Assembly (NCBI GenBank): GCA_021203365.1
Contig: JAJQBI010000030.1
Span: forward strand, 1-64,000
Direction: 5' to 3'
Source of the DNA: Clostridiales bacterium
GTDB taxonomy: Bacteria > Bacillota > Clostridia > Lachnospirales > Lachnospiraceae
DNA: 64,000 nucleotides
Shown piece after piece: positions 9,229 to 18,653 of this stretch. The position numbers were made by a program, and so were the translations under genes. The notes beneath the pieces are model-generated. The model was given only the letters and a program-made list of their open reading frames with translations, had not been told where the DNA came from and made no database searches. The number at the start of each line of letters is the position of its first letter. The first letter of the stretch is position 1.

Positions 9229-9774
9229 ATGCCATTGCCGAAAGAAAGTCTCTACACCTTAGAAGACATTTATAATCTGCCGGAAGGAAAACGGGCTGAG
9301 CTGATTGACGGACAGATCTATGCCATGGCTCCGCCAGGCACGCAGCATCAGCGTATTTCCGCCAGACTGTTTACACAGATTATGCAGTACATTGACCAGA
9401 ACGGTGGAAACTGCGAAGCGTTCTCCGCTCCTTTTGCCGTATTCCTGTGTAAAGATGAATCCAATTACGTGGAACCTGATATCTCTGTGATCTGTGATCC
9501 GGATAAAATCACGGATCAGGGATGCAGCGGCGCACCGGACTGGATTATCGAGATTGTCTCCCCCGGCAGCCGCCGTATGGACTATTACCGAAAACTGAAC
9601 CTGTACAGCATCGCAGGTGTGCGGGAATACTGGATCGTGGATCCCATGCGTCAGATCATTCTTGTATATGACATGGAACATGATGAAAGCCCTGTGGCGT
9701 ATTCCTTTACAGACTCCGTGCCTGTGGGCATATACCCCGGCTTCACTCTTGATTTCGGCCGGATACAGTCCTGA
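9229..9774 (+). CDS. Uma2-family (DUF820) restriction-endonuclease-fold protein
   Basis: A 181-residue single-domain protein of the Uma2 family, a PD-(D/E)xK nuclease fold abundant in cyanobacteria and scattered in Firmicutes; its cellular role is unclear. Visible are ELIDGQIYAMAPPG, VEPDISVI (metal-binding Asp), and DWIIEIVSPGS followed by DYYRKL, matching the E-x-K and downstream Lys. The start at 9229 follows GGAAGGGAG; a longer in-frame extension to 9115 would add a hydrophobic stretch over the promoter and is rejected. It stands alone between spoIID and galM. Confidence 0.87.
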   Translation: MPLPKESLYTLEDIYNLPEGKRAELIDGQIYAMAPPGTQHQRISARLFTQIMQYIDQNGGNCEAFSAPFAVFLCKDESNYVEPDISVICDPDKITDQGCSGAPDWIIEIVSPGSRRMDYYRKLNLYSIAGVREYWIVDPMRQIILVYDMEHDESPVAYSFTDSVPVGIYPGFTLDFGRIQS

Positions 9775-9783
9775 CTCATAAAA

Positions 9784-9820
9784 AACCGCCGGAGCCTTTT
9801 CTCAAAAGCTTCGGCGGTTT
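9784..9820. terminator. Bidirectional terminator between Uma2 gene and galM
   Basis: AACCGCCG...CGGCGGTT hairpin with A and T runs on both sides, between convergent genes. Confidence 0.8.
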
Positions 9821-9861
9821 TCCCCATGTGAGGGAAATCGGCTGCAACAGCAGCCATACAT

Positions 9862-10920
9862 TTAAGACTGCATAAGAGAAAAACTGTACTCCGTCACGGA
9901 GGAATATCTTTCACCTGCGGCGAGAACCGGGGAATGGAAGGCCTTTTCGTTCACCGCGTTGGGCTCTGTCTGGGTCTCCAGGCAGAAGCCGTCCCTCCTG
10001 GTGTACAAGTGGCCCTTTTTGCCTTTTTCTTCCTCGATGAAATTACCGGCGTAAAACTGAACACAGGGGCAGTCCGAGGACACAGCCATGGCAATTCCCG
10101 TCTCCTCACAGTATGCGTCCGCAATCCTGCGAACCACGCCCTTCTCATACTGATCCGTCACATAGTTGTGGTCATATCCGCCGGTGTAGACCAGCTGGGG
10201 AAAGTCCGCGTCGATCTCCTGTCCGATCCTCTTATACTCTGTGAAATCCATGGGGGTTCCCTTCACCGGCGCGTACTCTCCGGTGGGGATGGAGGCCGGA
10301 TCGATCACCGGCGTATAGGTCTTCGCGTAAATGGCAAGATACTGATCCAGGATCGCACCGCTTCCCTCTCCCGCCAGGTTAAAGAAGGAATGATTAGTCA
10401 TATTGGCCACCGTCGGCGCGTCCGAAACACCCTCGTAAAGGATCCGAAGGGCATTGGATTCCGTAAACTCGTAGGTCACAGATACATCAAAATTCCCCGG
10501 GAAGCCGTTCTCCCCGTCCGGGCTGATTCGGGAAAACTTCACACAGTTCTCTCCGGCACTGGCGCTCCACAGCTTCTTCTCAAAGCCGTTAGGGCCGCTG
10601 TGCAGATTGTTCACCCCATTCTCATTCTTCGCAAGATCGATCCTCTTTCCCTGAATCTCAAAGGAAGCTCCGGCGATGCGGTTTCCGTTTCTTCCCACCG
10701 TGGCGCCAAAAAAGCTGCTTCTCTCCTCATAAGGCGCCAGCTGATCATATCCCAGAACCACATCCTTAAGATCTCCGTCTCTGTCTGGTACACAGACCCG
10801 GACAAGAATGGCGCCGAAGCTGATTACCTCCACGTAAGCTCCGGACGTATTCTCAATGTGATAAAGCTTAACCGGCTCACCGGTGGAAAGCCTTCCAAAT
10901 TCTCTCTCCGTAACGCTCAT
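9862..10920 (-). CDS. galM: Aldose 1-epimerase (galactose mutarotase)
   Basis: A 352-residue cytoplasmic enzyme interconverting alpha and beta anomers of glucose or galactose. The family order is intact: FGAILVRVCVPDRDG, GRNGNRI, HSGPNGFEKKLW, catalytic His in NMTNHSFFNLAGEGSG, GGYDHNYV, and the C-terminal ETQTEPNAVN with the catalytic Glu region. GGGAGGA lies upstream of the ATG. There are no galK/galT neighbours, so its sugar is not indicated by context. Confidence 0.95.
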   Translation of the reverse strand: MSVTEREFGRLSTGEPVKLYHIENTSGAYVEVISFGAILVRVCVPDRDGDLKDVVLGYDQLAPYEERSSFFGATVGRNGNRIAGASFEIQGKRIDLAKNENGVNNLHSGPNGFEKKLWSASAGENCVKFSRISPDGENGFPGNFDVSVTYEFTESNALRILYEGVSDAPTVANMTNHSFFNLAGEGSGAILDQYLAIYAKTYTPVIDPASIPTGEYAPVKGTPMDFTEYKRIGQEIDADFPQLVYTGGYDHNYVTDQYEKGVVRRIADAYCEETGIAMAVSSDCPCVQFYAGNFIEEEKGKKGHLYTRRDGFCLETQTEPNAVNEKAFHSPVLAAGERYSSVTEYSFSLMQS

Positions 10921-10948
10921 TGTCTGAATTCCTCCCGCACAATTATGT

Positions 10949-11034
10949 AATGTTTTTGAGAATTCCGGGAGTGCGAAGCACGGAGGGAATTCTCAGGTAT
11001 CATAGGGGTCAAATACTTTTGACCCCAACATCAT
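10949..11034. repeat. Interspersed repeat family A, copy 1
   Basis: An 86-base unit with two palindromes: GAGAATTCC...GGAATTCTC and GGGGTCAAA...TTTGACCCC. It differs from the copy at 18654-18738 by a single extra G. It lies between galM and the small RNA gene. Confidence 0.9.
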
Positions 11035-11105
11035 GTAATTTACAGCCGCCCGGCTGATTCACGCATACAGGAAAATGCGCAAAAATCCGGGGCTTCCACA
11101 GATAT

Positions 11106-11128
11106 AAAAAAGGGCCTTCCAGCGGCCC
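11106..11128 (-). terminator. Terminator of the small RNA
   Basis: GGGCC/GGCCC hairpin followed on the minus strand by TTTTTT. Confidence 0.85.
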
Positions 11129-11335
11129 TGTATGTGTCCTCTTTTAATCCCGGGATGCCGTTCCCTTTCTTTTGACGCCTAGCCTGCGGCCAGGTGGGTG
11201 TCCTCAACAGACCTTCTGCCTTCCACGTCATGAGAGGCCTGACATCCAGCCTGCGATCTTGGACTCCCTTCATGTCAATGTAGGTTCAAAATATAAAGGG
11301 GCCTCGAACATTCCAGGATTCCGACACATTTCTTA
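11106..11335 (-). ncRNA. ssrS: Structured small RNA, probably 6S RNA
   Basis: A stand-alone transcription unit of about 230 bases without a believable ORF. It has a strong promoter (11342-11370) and a GGGCC...GGCCC terminator with six U (11128-11106). Several local hairpins can be drawn, for example GGGAACGGCATCCC and ATGTCA...TGACGT. The size, single-gene nature and overall layout suggest 6S RNA, which sequesters sigma-A RNA polymerase. I could not run a covariance search, and another structured RNA is possible. Confidence 0.5.
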
Positions 11336-11341
11336 AAAATG

Positions 11342-11370
11342 ATTATACTCTAATATATGCTTTTTTTCAA
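11342..11370 (-). promoter_or_regulatory. Promoter of the small RNA
   Basis: Minus-strand TTGAAA and TATAAT with a 17-base spacer. Confidence 0.8.
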
Positions 11371-11435
11371 CACGTAATACAGGAATTTTTTTCCGGAAAA
11401 ATTCTGTTCACATTCCTGAAATCATTAGACTGTAA

Positions 11436-11459
11436 GGGACGCCGCACAGGCGGCGTCCC
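11436..11459 (-). terminator. Terminator-like hairpin after pckA
   Basis: A perfect 10-bp stem GGGACGCCGC/GCGGCGTCCC just past the stop codon. The U tract is weak. Confidence 0.6.
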
Positions 11460-11481
11460 CGGAAATATTACATTAAACCGA

Positions 11482-13086
11482 TCAAAGCTGCGGGCCGGCG
11501 GAAACAAGGGCTTTGCCGTGCTCATTGCTCTCATATTTCTTGAAGTTCTTGTTGAACCGGGAAGCGAGGTCCTTCGCCTTCTCATCCCACTGGGACGCGT
11601 CTGCGTAGGTGTCGCGGGGATCCAGAATGGCGGGATCCACACCCGGAAGCTCGGTGGGAACCTCAAAGTTGAAGTACGGAATCTTCTTGGTAGGAGCCTT
11701 AAGAATAGAGCCGTCCAGGATCGCGTCGATGATGCCGCGGGTATCCTTGATGGAGATACGCTTGCCGGTTCCGTTCCATCCGGTGTTTACCAGATAAGCC
11801 TTCGCTCCGCTGGCTTCCATCTTCTTCACCAGCTCCTCTGCGTATTTGGTAGGATGCAGCTCCAGGAAGGCCTGGCCGAAGCATGCAGAGAAGGTGGGTG
11901 TGGGCTCTGTAATTCCACGCTCGGTACCCGCAAGCTTTGCGGTAAATCCGGACAGGAAATAGTACTGGGTCTGCTCCGGTGTGAGAATAGATACAGGAGG
12001 AAGCACACCGAATGCATCCGCGGACAGGAAGATAACTTCCTTCGCAGCGGGAGCTGCGGAAACCGGGCGGACAATCTTCTCAATATGATTGATGGGATAG
12101 GATACACGGGTATTCTCCGTCACGCTCTTATCCGCGAAATCAATCTTTCCGTCCTTATCCAGGGTTACATTCTCAAGAAGGGCGTTCCGTCTGATCGCGT
12201 TGTAGATATCCGGCTCAGACTCCTTGTCCAGGTTGATAACCTTCGCGTAGCAGCCGCCCTCAAAGTTAAATACACCGTTGTCATCCCAGCCGTGCTCGTC
12301 GTCGCCGATCAGAAGACGCTTCGGGTCTGTGGAAAGGGTGGTCTTGCCGGTTCCGGAAAGTCCGAAGAAAATGGCGGTGTTCTCACCGTTCATATCCGTG
12401 TTGGCGGAGCAGTGCATGGAGGCGATTCCCTTCAGCGGCAGGTAGTAGTTCATCATGGAGAACATACCCTTCTTCATCTCGCCGCCGTACCAGGTGTTCA
12501 GGATTACCTGCTCACGGGAGGTAATGTTGAACACAACCGCGGTCTCGGAATTCAGGCCCAGCTCCTTGTAGTTCTCTACCTTGGCCTTGGAAGCGTTGTA
12601 AACTACGAAATCCGGCTCAAAATTCGCCAGCTCCTCATCCGTGGGGATGATAAACATATTTTTTACAAAATGTGCCTGCCAGGCTACCTCTACGAGGAAG
12701 CGGATGGCCATGCGGGTATCCTTGTTGGCGCCGCAGAAAGCGTCCATCACATAAAGCTTCTTGCCGGAAAGCTCCTTCTGAGCCAGCTCCTTCACCGCTT
12801 CCCAGGTCTCCTGGCTTGCGGGATGATTGTCATTGGGATATTCCGGTGTGGTCCACCATACAGTGTCTTTGGAATTCTCATCCATTACGATAAATTTGTC
12901 TTTCGGAGAACGTCCGGTATAGATACCGGTCATAACATTCACTGCGTCCAGCTCACTGAGCTGTCCCTTATCATAACCCTCCAGAGTGGGGTCCATCTCG
13001 TCCTCAAACAGCTGCTCAAAAGACGGATTATAAACGATTTCTGTCGTTCCTGTAATTCCATACCTGGTTAAATCAATATTTCCCAT
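11482..13086 (-). CDS. pckA: Phosphoenolpyruvate carboxykinase (ATP)
   Basis: 534 residues, full length for the ATP-dependent enzyme that interconverts oxaloacetate + ATP and PEP + CO2 + ADP. Visible are [14 protein letters not shown], the metal-binding region MHCSANTDM, kinase-1a P-loop GLSGTGKTT, kinase-2 IGDDEHGW and GGCYAK. In gut anaerobes it often runs towards oxaloacetate, which would feed the oxaloacetate/methylmalonyl carboxyltransferase operon at 55.8-61.1 kb; that link is inference. It has its own promoter. Confidence 0.98.
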   Translation of the reverse strand: MGNIDLTRYGITGTTEIVYNPSFEQLFEDEMDPTLEGYDKGQLSELDAVNVMTGIYTGRSPKDKFIVMDENSKDTVWWTTPEYPNDNHPASQETWEAVKELAQKELSGKKLYVMDAFCGANKDTRMAIRFLVEVAWQAHFVKNMFIIPTDEELANFEPDFVVYNASKAKVENYKELGLNSETAVVFNITSREQVILNTWYGGEMKKGMFSMMNYYLPLKGIASMHCSANTDMNGENTAIFFGLSGTGKTTLSTDPKRLLIGDDEHGWDDNGVFNFEGGCYAKVINLDKESEPDIYNAIRRNALLENVTLDKDGKIDFADKSVTENTRVSYPINHIEKIVRPVSAAPAAKEVIFLSADAFGVLPPVSILTPEQTQYYFLSGFTAKLAGTERGITEPTPTFSACFGQAFLELHPTKYAEELVKKMEASGAKAYLVNTGWNGTGKRISIKDTRGIIDAILDGSILKAPTKKIPYFNFEVPTELPGVDPAILDPRDTYADASQWDEKAKDLASRFNKNFKKYESNEHGKALVSAGPQL

Positions 13087-13156
13087 AGTACACTCAACCT
13101 CTTTCTTTGTAAATTAATCTCTTTGTCTATTCAAGCCCTTTGCCTGATACCCAACC

Positions 13157-13185
13157 ATTATCACATTCCGTGAAAAAAAAGTCAA
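13157..13185 (-). promoter_or_regulatory. pckA promoter
   Basis: Minus-strand TTGACT, 17 bases, GATAAT, ahead of an about 70-base leader with AGAGGT before the ATG. Confidence 0.7.
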
Positions 13186-13187
13186 GC

Positions 13188-13213
13188 AAAAAAGCGCTGA
13201 TTCCGGCGGAATC
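13188..13213 (-). terminator. Possible terminator after dgt
   Basis: A short GATTCC/GGAATC hairpin followed after a few bases by TTTTTT on the minus strand. The stem is weak, so this is tentative. Confidence 0.45.
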
Positions 13214-13231
13214 CCTCTGAAAAGAGAAATT

Positions 13232-14653
13232 TCAGACAATTCCGTTCAGCTTCTGATACAGATCTTTCGCGTAGCTGTCTGTCATTCCGCTGATATAATC
13301 CGTCACCAGAAGAAGGCGAAGGTAAAGCTTTTCCGCCTCGGAATCGGTTCTCTCACTGTAAATGTGATAAATATGGCGGTAATTGTCTGAGATCAGAGCC
13401 ATCCGCTTTTTATCCGTGGTCCGAAGAGGAACCTCCGTGTCATAATAGATGGCCGCCGGTACAAACCGATCCAGAAGGAAATCCAGAATGGTTCCCCCGC
13501 AGACCTCCATCTGCAGAATCGGCCTGGATATAAAAGCATACCGGTAGGCAATGTCACAGAGGGCATCCCGGATCCATTCTCCATCGGTCCCGTGGAAAAG
13601 CTCATATGGATACGCTCCCTCCATGATCGCCTCATAGTTGGATGTAAAGCCCTCTGTGGCGCTGAAAATCAGAACGCTCTGAAGCCGTACCACAAAATTC
13701 TGGACCGCGTACAGGCGGGGATTTTCCACCCCTCTGCGCAGAGCATTTTCATACTGATGATCCAGTATGGCCACCGGATTCCTTTCCCCGGGGGCGGCCA
13801 CCGCGGCTTTCCCGGCACGAACCAGTTCTTCCCGCAGATCCTCGTAGGAGATACAGCCTTTCTTGTAGGCGTCCTCTATGTCCGCGGTGCTGTAGGCAAT
13901 GTCGTCCGCGGCCTCCAGGATGAAGGTCAGGGGATGACGCACACCGGTGGTCCCCATTTCCGCGGAAATCTTCTCATAGAGAGGCTGCTCCGCAAGGAAA
14001 AATCCGGTTTTCTTTTCCCGGATGTCCCCGCTTCTGGGATTCTGTTCCAGAGAGGACACCGGATATTTGATGATGGTATTCAGGATGGCATAGGTCAGAT
14101 TCATGCCATGCTCGTTGACCAGAAAATGCAGCTTTGTCACCTGGCGGAAGGCCTGGGCGTTTCCCTCAAAATGATACAGGTCCTCCCGCATCTGCCGGTT
14201 CAGCACCTCCGTCACCGGACATCCCTTAAAGGAAAGCCCGGGAAGATTTCTCAGGAACCAGTCCCGGATGGCCTCCTCCCCAAAATGGCCGAAGGGAGGA
14301 TTTCCCACATCATGAATAAGCCCGGCACACTGAAGAATGTCACACACATCCGATTTGGTCTGCAGATCAAAGGAAGGATCCACGGCATTGCGGATCAGAT
14401 ACTGGGAAATGTTCTGTCCCAGAGATCTGGCGAAGGAGGATACCTCCAGGGAGTGCGTGAGACGGGTGCGGATAAAATCGCTTTTATCCAGGGCAAACAC
14501 CTGGGTCTTGTCCTGCAGGCGGCGAAAGGAAGGGCTTCCGATGATCCGGTGATAATCCTTCTCAAATTCACTTCGCAGATCCCCGGAGGGCTTCCGACTC
14601 CCCGTACCGTACACGCCGATACGGCTGGAGGAAAGCAGTCTTTTCCATTCCAT
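13232..14653 (-). CDS. dgt: dGTPase-like deoxynucleotide triphosphohydrolase (HD domain)
   Basis: A 473-residue HD-superfamily protein that would remove triphosphate from dNTPs. The metal ligands are visible in RLTHSLEVSSFAR and LIHDVGNPPFGHFGEEA, with a later ADDIAYSTADIED. RIIGSPSFRRLQDKTQV near residues 35-50 is the family N-terminal signature. I start at 14653 (MEWKRLL) because AAGGTGAT lies six bases upstream; three more in-frame codons exist. It follows thrC by 33 bases and may be co-transcribed. Confidence 0.92.
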   Translation of the reverse strand: MEWKRLLSSSRIGVYGTGSRKPSGDLRSEFEKDYHRIIGSPSFRRLQDKTQVFALDKSDFIRTRLTHSLEVSSFARSLGQNISQYLIRNAVDPSFDLQTKSDVCDILQCAGLIHDVGNPPFGHFGEEAIRDWFLRNLPGLSFKGCPVTEVLNRQMREDLYHFEGNAQAFRQVTKLHFLVNEHGMNLTYAILNTIIKYPVSSLEQNPRSGDIREKKTGFFLAEQPLYEKISAEMGTTGVRHPLTFILEAADDIAYSTADIEDAYKKGCISYEDLREELVRAGKAAVAAPGERNPVAILDHQYENALRRGVENPRLYAVQNFVVRLQSVLIFSATEGFTSNYEAIMEGAYPYELFHGTDGEWIRDALCDIAYRYAFISRPILQMEVCGGTILDFLLDRFVPAAIYYDTEVPLRTTDKKRMALISDNYRHIYHIYSERTDSEAEKLYLRLLLVTDYISGMTDSYAKDLYQKLNGIV

Positions 14654-14686
14654 GCAGATCACCTTCTCTCATTTTCCCAGCTGTAT

Positions 14687-16177
14687 TTACAGTATCCCAA
14701 GAAACTTTCGAACCGCATTCGGCATGTTCTCCGCGTCCACAACTGTATCGTGGAGAACCGGCGCGGTCCGAATCTCATTCACCGCGGCCGGCACGGGAAC
14801 CCCGGAAAGCTTTTCCAAAGCGTCCGCAAGGGCGAAATCATCCAGTCCCTGATACTGATCCGAAATGGCGTTCATCACACTCCGGGTAAATTTGTAAGGG
14901 CTGGCCGTGGAGGCGATTACGGTTGGCGTGGTATCTTTGGTATCCCGCACATATTTCTGGTAAACCCCGGCTGCCACCGCTGTATGGGGATCGATCACGT
15001 ACCGGCTGCCATACCAGGTGGCACTGATGGCCTCCCGGGTCTCTCCCTCAGAGCAGAAATTGCCGTAGAAATCTCCCAGCTGCGCCTTCATCTCCCCGGT
15101 GATGGTGTACTCGCCCCCGGTGGAGAGAGCTCTCATAAGATCCGCACATTGATCCGCTTTTTCTCCGGTAAGCCGGTAAATCAGACGCTCCAGATTGCTG
15201 GAGATCAGGATGTCCATGGACGGGGAGCTGGTGAGAATAAACTCCCGCTTCCGGTCATAGGTTCCTGTACTGAAGAAATCATAGAGCACCTTATTCTCAT
15301 TGGAGGCGCAGAGCAGCTTCCCGATGGGAAGCCCCATCTCCTTCGCGTAGTAGGCCGCCAGAATATTGCCGAAATTGCCGGTGGGCACCGTAACGTTTAT
15401 AAGATCCCCTGCCTGGATTCTGCCTTGACCAAGGAGACGGGTATAGGCATACACATAATAGACAATCTGAGGAACCAGACGGCCAATGTTGATGGAGTTG
15501 GCGGAGGAAAACTGGAATCCGGCCTCATCCAGCTCACGGGCCATGGCGCGATCGTTGAACATCTTCTTCACCGCGGTCTGGGCGTCGTCAAAATTCCCGG
15601 TAATGCCCACAACAAAGGTATTCGCACCCTTCTGGGTCACCATCTGCTTTTCCTGAATGGGGCTGACGCCGTGCTTGGGATAAAAGACCACGATGCGGGT
15701 TCCGGGCACGTCCGCAAAACCGGCCAGGGCGGCTTTCCCCGTATCTCCCGAGGTAGCGGTGAGAATCACGATCTCATTTTTTACGTTATTTTTTTTCGCG
15801 GCGGTGGTCATCAGGTGGGGAAGAATGGACAGTGCCATATCCTTAAAGGCAATGGTCGCTCCGTGATAGAGCTCAAGGAAATAGGCTCCCCCGGCCTCGT
15901 GGAGAGGCGCGATGCATTCTGTATCAAATTTCGAATCATAGGCGCTGCGAATACAGTTCTTCAGCTCCTCCTCCGTAAAGTCTGTAAGGAATCGGCGCAT
16001 CACCTCATAGGCGGTCTCCTGGTAATTCATCTGCGCAAGCTTTTCCAGGGGGATATCCAGTGGCGGAATGGAGGTGGGAACAAAAAGTCCGCCGTCCTCG
16101 GAGAGGCCCTTCAGAATCGCCAGAGACGCGGGAATGGGTTCTCCCGCTCCACGGGTGCTTTTGTATAAAATCTGCAT
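14687..16177 (-). CDS. thrC: Threonine synthase
   Basis: A 496-residue PLP enzyme converting O-phosphohomoserine to threonine. The PLP lysine is Lys112 in HGATIAFKDMALS. The N-terminus YKSTRGAGEPIPASLAILKGLSEDGGL-type block and TATSGDTGKAAL phosphate-binding loop (near 160) mark the long, yeast/E. coli-like class. It has its own promoter and sits directly ahead of dgt. Confidence 0.97.
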   Translation of the reverse strand: MQILYKSTRGAGEPIPASLAILKGLSEDGGLFVPTSIPPLDIPLEKLAQMNYQETAYEVMRRFLTDFTEEELKNCIRSAYDSKFDTECIAPLHEAGGAYFLELYHGATIAFKDMALSILPHLMTTAAKKNNVKNEIVILTATSGDTGKAALAGFADVPGTRIVVFYPKHGVSPIQEKQMVTQKGANTFVVGITGNFDDAQTAVKKMFNDRAMARELDEAGFQFSSANSINIGRLVPQIVYYVYAYTRLLGQGRIQAGDLINVTVPTGNFGNILAAYYAKEMGLPIGKLLCASNENKVLYDFFSTGTYDRKREFILTSSPSMDILISSNLERLIYRLTGEKADQCADLMRALSTGGEYTITGEMKAQLGDFYGNFCSEGETREAISATWYGSRYVIDPHTAVAAGVYQKYVRDTKDTTPTVIASTASPYKFTRSVMNAISDQYQGLDDFALADALEKLSGVPVPAAVNEIRTAPVLHDTVVDAENMPNAVRKFLGIL

Positions 16178-16215
16178 GAGAGGTTCCTGCCTTTCTGTTT
16201 TAAAATCTATCGCTC

Positions 16216-16244
16216 ATTATAATTGTTTCATGGGGAGATTGCAA
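16216..16244 (-). promoter_or_regulatory. thrC promoter
   Basis: Minus-strand TTGCAA, 17 bases, TATAAT. Confidence 0.65.
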
Positions 16245-16286
16245 TCTTTTTTCACACACAGGCCACTGATGTATGAAAAAGGGCAA

Positions 16287-16314
16287 AAGAAAAAGTCCTG
16301 AAACCTCAGGACTT
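16287..16314 (-). terminator. Terminator of tRNA-Pro
   Basis: AAGTCCTGA/TCAGGACTT hairpin followed on the minus strand by TTTTTCTTTT, just downstream of the tRNA. Confidence 0.85.
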
Positions 16315-16320
16315 GGAAAA

Positions 16321-16394
16321 TCGGGGCAACAGGATTTGAACCTGCGACCTCACGGCCCCCAGCCGTGCGCGCTACCAAGCTACGCCATACCCCG
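16321..16394 (-). tRNA. tRNA-Pro (GGG)
   Basis: A complete 74-base cloverleaf: acceptor CGGGGTA/TGCCCCG with discriminator A, D arm GGCGTAGCTTGGTAGCGC, and an anticodon stem CACGG/CCGTG around loop CTGGGGG giving anticodon GGG. The T arm contains GGTTCAAATCC. CCA is not encoded. Confidence 0.97.
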
Positions 16395-16406
16395 ACAACA
16401 AAAAGG

Positions 16407-16435
16407 ATTATATCAAATGTGGCTCACAAATGCAA
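16407..16435 (-). promoter_or_regulatory. tRNA-Pro promoter
   Basis: Minus-strand TTGCAT, 17 bases, TATAAT, 13 bases before the tRNA. Confidence 0.75.
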
Positions 16436-16472
16436 CTGTTTTTTTCAAAAAATAACAGAATTTTTATTACTT

Positions 16473-16666
16473 GTTACTATTCACAGCCGACTTTGAGCAG
16501 GCAGATGGAACCGTTAAGCTCGCTTATAAGGTTTTATCTGCCTGCTCAAAGTTGGATGGAATCAGTCACTTCCCCCACATAAGCAATCTTAGCTGCGTAA
16601 GCAGCGAGAAAGCACGCGCAGCGGGCGAGATTGCGCATGTGAGGGGAAGCGGCTGTGAATAGTAAC
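16473..16666. repeat. 194-bp nested palindromic element (repeat family B)
   Basis: A perfect 17-bp terminal inverted repeat (GTTACTATTCACAGCCG, 16473-16489 against 16650-16666). Inside is a second perfect 17-bp stem (ACTTTGAGCAGGCAGAT, 16490-16506 against 16536-16552) and an imperfect 21-bp stem (CTTCCCC...GCAATCT against AGATTGCGCATGTGAGGGGAAG). It has no ORF and fills most of the gap between tRNA-Pro and leuD. It looks like a miniature inverted-repeat element or a large structured RNA. The right-hand motif recurs at 61268-61371. Confidence 0.85.
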
Positions 16667-16708
16667 GATATGAGCCACTTCTGGTTACGGGAAATCAGAT
16701 CCTCTCTC

Positions 16709-17200
16709 TCACGGATTCTGCCCGTTGATATAATTCACAAGACCTTCCGCCTTTATGATCCTCTGCATAAACTCCGGGAAAGCCTGGCCCTTATATTCTG
16801 TGCCTTTGGTAAGATCATAGATCATTCCGGTGTCGAAATTCACCTCAACCTCATCCCCGGCCTCGATTCCGCGGCTGGCCTCCGGACATTCTATGATGGG
16901 AAGCCCGATGTTGATGGCGTTGCGGTAAAATATCCGGGCAAAGGTCTGGGCGATCACACAGCTCACGCCCGCGGCCTTGATGGCGATGGGCGCGTGCTCT
17001 CTGGAAGAGCCGCAGCCGAAATTCTTATCCGCCACAATAATGTCCCCTTTGGACACCCTGTGCACGAAGTCCCGGTCAATATCTTCCATACAATGAGTCG
17101 CCAGCTCCGCCGGATCGGAGGAATTCAGATATCGGGCGGGAATAATCACATCCGTATCCACATTGTCACCGTATTTAAAAACTCTGCCTTTTGCCTGCAT
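16709..17200 (-). CDS. leuD: 3-isopropylmalate dehydratase small subunit
   Basis: The 163-residue swivelling-domain partner of LeuC, isomerising 2- to 3-isopropylmalate in leucine synthesis. It shows [26 protein letters not shown] and [14 protein letters not shown] start at 17200 (MQAKGRV) after GGAGGAAGG rather than 24 codons upstream, which would overlap leuC. It lies 13 bases after leuC. The form is the archaeal/Clostridial short type. Confidence 0.97.
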   Translation of the reverse strand: MQAKGRVFKYGDNVDTDVIIPARYLNSSDPAELATHCMEDIDRDFVHRVSKGDIIVADKNFGCGSSREHAPIAIKAAGVSCVIAQTFARIFYRNAINIGLPIIECPEASRGIEAGDEVEVNFDTGMIYDLTKGTEYKGQAFPEFMQRIIKAEGLVNYINGQNP

Positions 17201-17213
17201 CTGTCCTTCCTCC

Positions 17214-18482
17214 TTATAATCCAAGCTCGTCCGGAGCGGAAATCTTACCTGTAACGGCGCTGGCAGCCGCAACCGCCGGGCTGGCCAGGTATACCTCTGA
17301 TTTCACATGCCCCATACGTCCCACAAAGTTCCGGTTCGTGGTGGAAATACACCGTTCATTTTCCGCCAGGATTCCCATGTAGCCTCCAAGACAGGGCCCG
17401 CAGGTGGGGGTGCTGACTACGGCTCCGGCCTCAATAAAGGTTTTCAGAAGGCCTTCCTCCATGGCCTCAAGATAAATCGCCTGGGTTGCCGGAATCACAA
17501 TACAGCGGAGTCCTTTCTTCACCTTCCGTCCCTTCAGGATTTCCGCGGCAATGCGCAGATCACTGATCCGGCCATTGGTACAGGAGCCGATCACGGCCTG
17601 ATCCACCGGCACATCCTGGGTGATCTCCGAAATGGTCTTCGTGTTTTCCGGCAGATGGGGGAAGGATACCGTAGGCTCCAGGGCGGAGAGATCAATGGTA
17701 TATTCCTCGTCATAGACCGCGTCCGGATCCGCCTCATAGGTCTTCCAGGGACGAACGGAATGCTCCTTCATATAGGCGATGGCCCGGTCGTCCACCGGGA
17801 AAATTCCGTTCTTTCCTCCGGCCTCAATGGCCATATTGGCGATGGTAAAGCGGTCATCCATGGAAAGATTCGAAATGCCCTCTCCCACAAATTCCATGGA
17901 TTTATAAAGAGCGCCGTCCACCCCGATCTTTCCGATGATATGAAGAATCACGTCCTTGCCGCTGACCCATTTCCCGGGTTTGCCGACCAGGCGGAAACGA
18001 ATGGCGGAGGGGACCTTAAACCAGGCTTTTCCCGTCACCATGCCGGCGGCCATATCGGTGCTGCCCACTCCTGTGGAAAAAGCGCCAAGGGCTCCGTAGG
18101 TACAGGTGTGAGAGTCCGCGCCGATGATAGCGTCCCCGGCTACCGCCAGGCCCTTTTCCGGAACCAGGGCGTGCTCAATGCCCATCTCTCCCACGTCAAA
18201 AAAGTTGGTGATCTCATGCCTGCAGGCAAACTCCCGGACACATTTGCAGTGCTCCGCGGATTTAATATCCTTGTTCGGCACAAAATGATCCATGACGAGA
18301 GCGATCTTATCCCTGTCAAAAACCTTCTTCGCGGTCATTTTGTCCATTTCGTGAATGGCCACCGGAGAGGTAATGTCGTTTCCCAGAACCAGATCCAGGT
18401 TCGCCTCGATCAGCTGACCGGCCTCCACGTGATCCAGCCCCGCATGGGCTGCCAGAATCTTCTGTGTCATTGTCATTCCCAT
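17214..18482 (-). CDS. leuC: 3-isopropylmalate dehydratase large subunit
   Basis: A 422-residue [4Fe-4S] aconitase-superfamily subunit. Cluster cysteines sit in [11 protein letters not shown] and [34 protein letters not shown] holds another conserved Cys region. The start MGMTM at 18482 has AAGGAGGAAATC upstream; an eight-codon GTG extension would run through that ribosome site. leuA and leuB are not in the window. Confidence 0.97.
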   Translation of the reverse strand: MGMTMTQKILAAHAGLDHVEAGQLIEANLDLVLGNDITSPVAIHEMDKMTAKKVFDRDKIALVMDHFVPNKDIKSAEHCKCVREFACRHEITNFFDVGEMGIEHALVPEKGLAVAGDAIIGADSHTCTYGALGAFSTGVGSTDMAAGMVTGKAWFKVPSAIRFRLVGKPGKWVSGKDVILHIIGKIGVDGALYKSMEFVGEGISNLSMDDRFTIANMAIEAGGKNGIFPVDDRAIAYMKEHSVRPWKTYEADPDAVYDEEYTIDLSALEPTVSFPHLPENTKTISEITQDVPVDQAVIGSCTNGRISDLRIAAEILKGRKVKKGLRCIVIPATQAIYLEAMEEGLLKTFIEAGAVVSTPTCGPCLGGYMGILAENERCISTTNRNFVGRMGHVKSEVYLASPAVAAASAVTGKISAPDELGL

Positions 18483-18537
18483 GTATGATTTCCTCCTTCT
18501 AAACACATCATGATGATACCAGAATTAAAAGATACCA

Positions 18538-18592
18538 GGGTCAAAAGGTCATGAATGGAACATTTATGTTCCAATTCATGACATCTTGACCC
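18538..18592. repeat. Palindromic element family C, copy 1
   Basis: A 55-base imperfect palindrome upstream of leuC with outer GGGTCAA/TTGACCC, inner TCATGAATTGG-like arms and a GGAACAT/ATGTTCC centre. The same outer/inner plan with TCATGAAT/ATTCATGA occurs at 62735-62790. A separate perfect hairpin, ATTTTGGCTAAT/ATTAGCCAAAAT, follows at 18615-18640. Confidence 0.75.
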
Positions 18593-18653
18593 GCCCAAAA
18601 CATGAGGAAGTAGCCATTTTGGCTAATATATTAGCCAAAATGAGCGGATTCCG

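Noticed and set aside
11040-11273. 77-codon minus-strand frame across the small RNA
   Set aside because: It reads through the RNA's terminator, has no ribosome site and no protein-like character.
13592-16168. 858-codon open frame on the plus strand
   Set aside because: It runs antisense through both dgt and thrC, including the gap between them, with low-complexity His/Gly-rich translation. No promoter or ribosome site.
16473-16666. CRISPR or simple terminator explanation for the palindromic element
   Set aside because: There are no regularly spaced direct repeats with unique spacers, and the nested stems are far too long and lack a U tract for a terminator.
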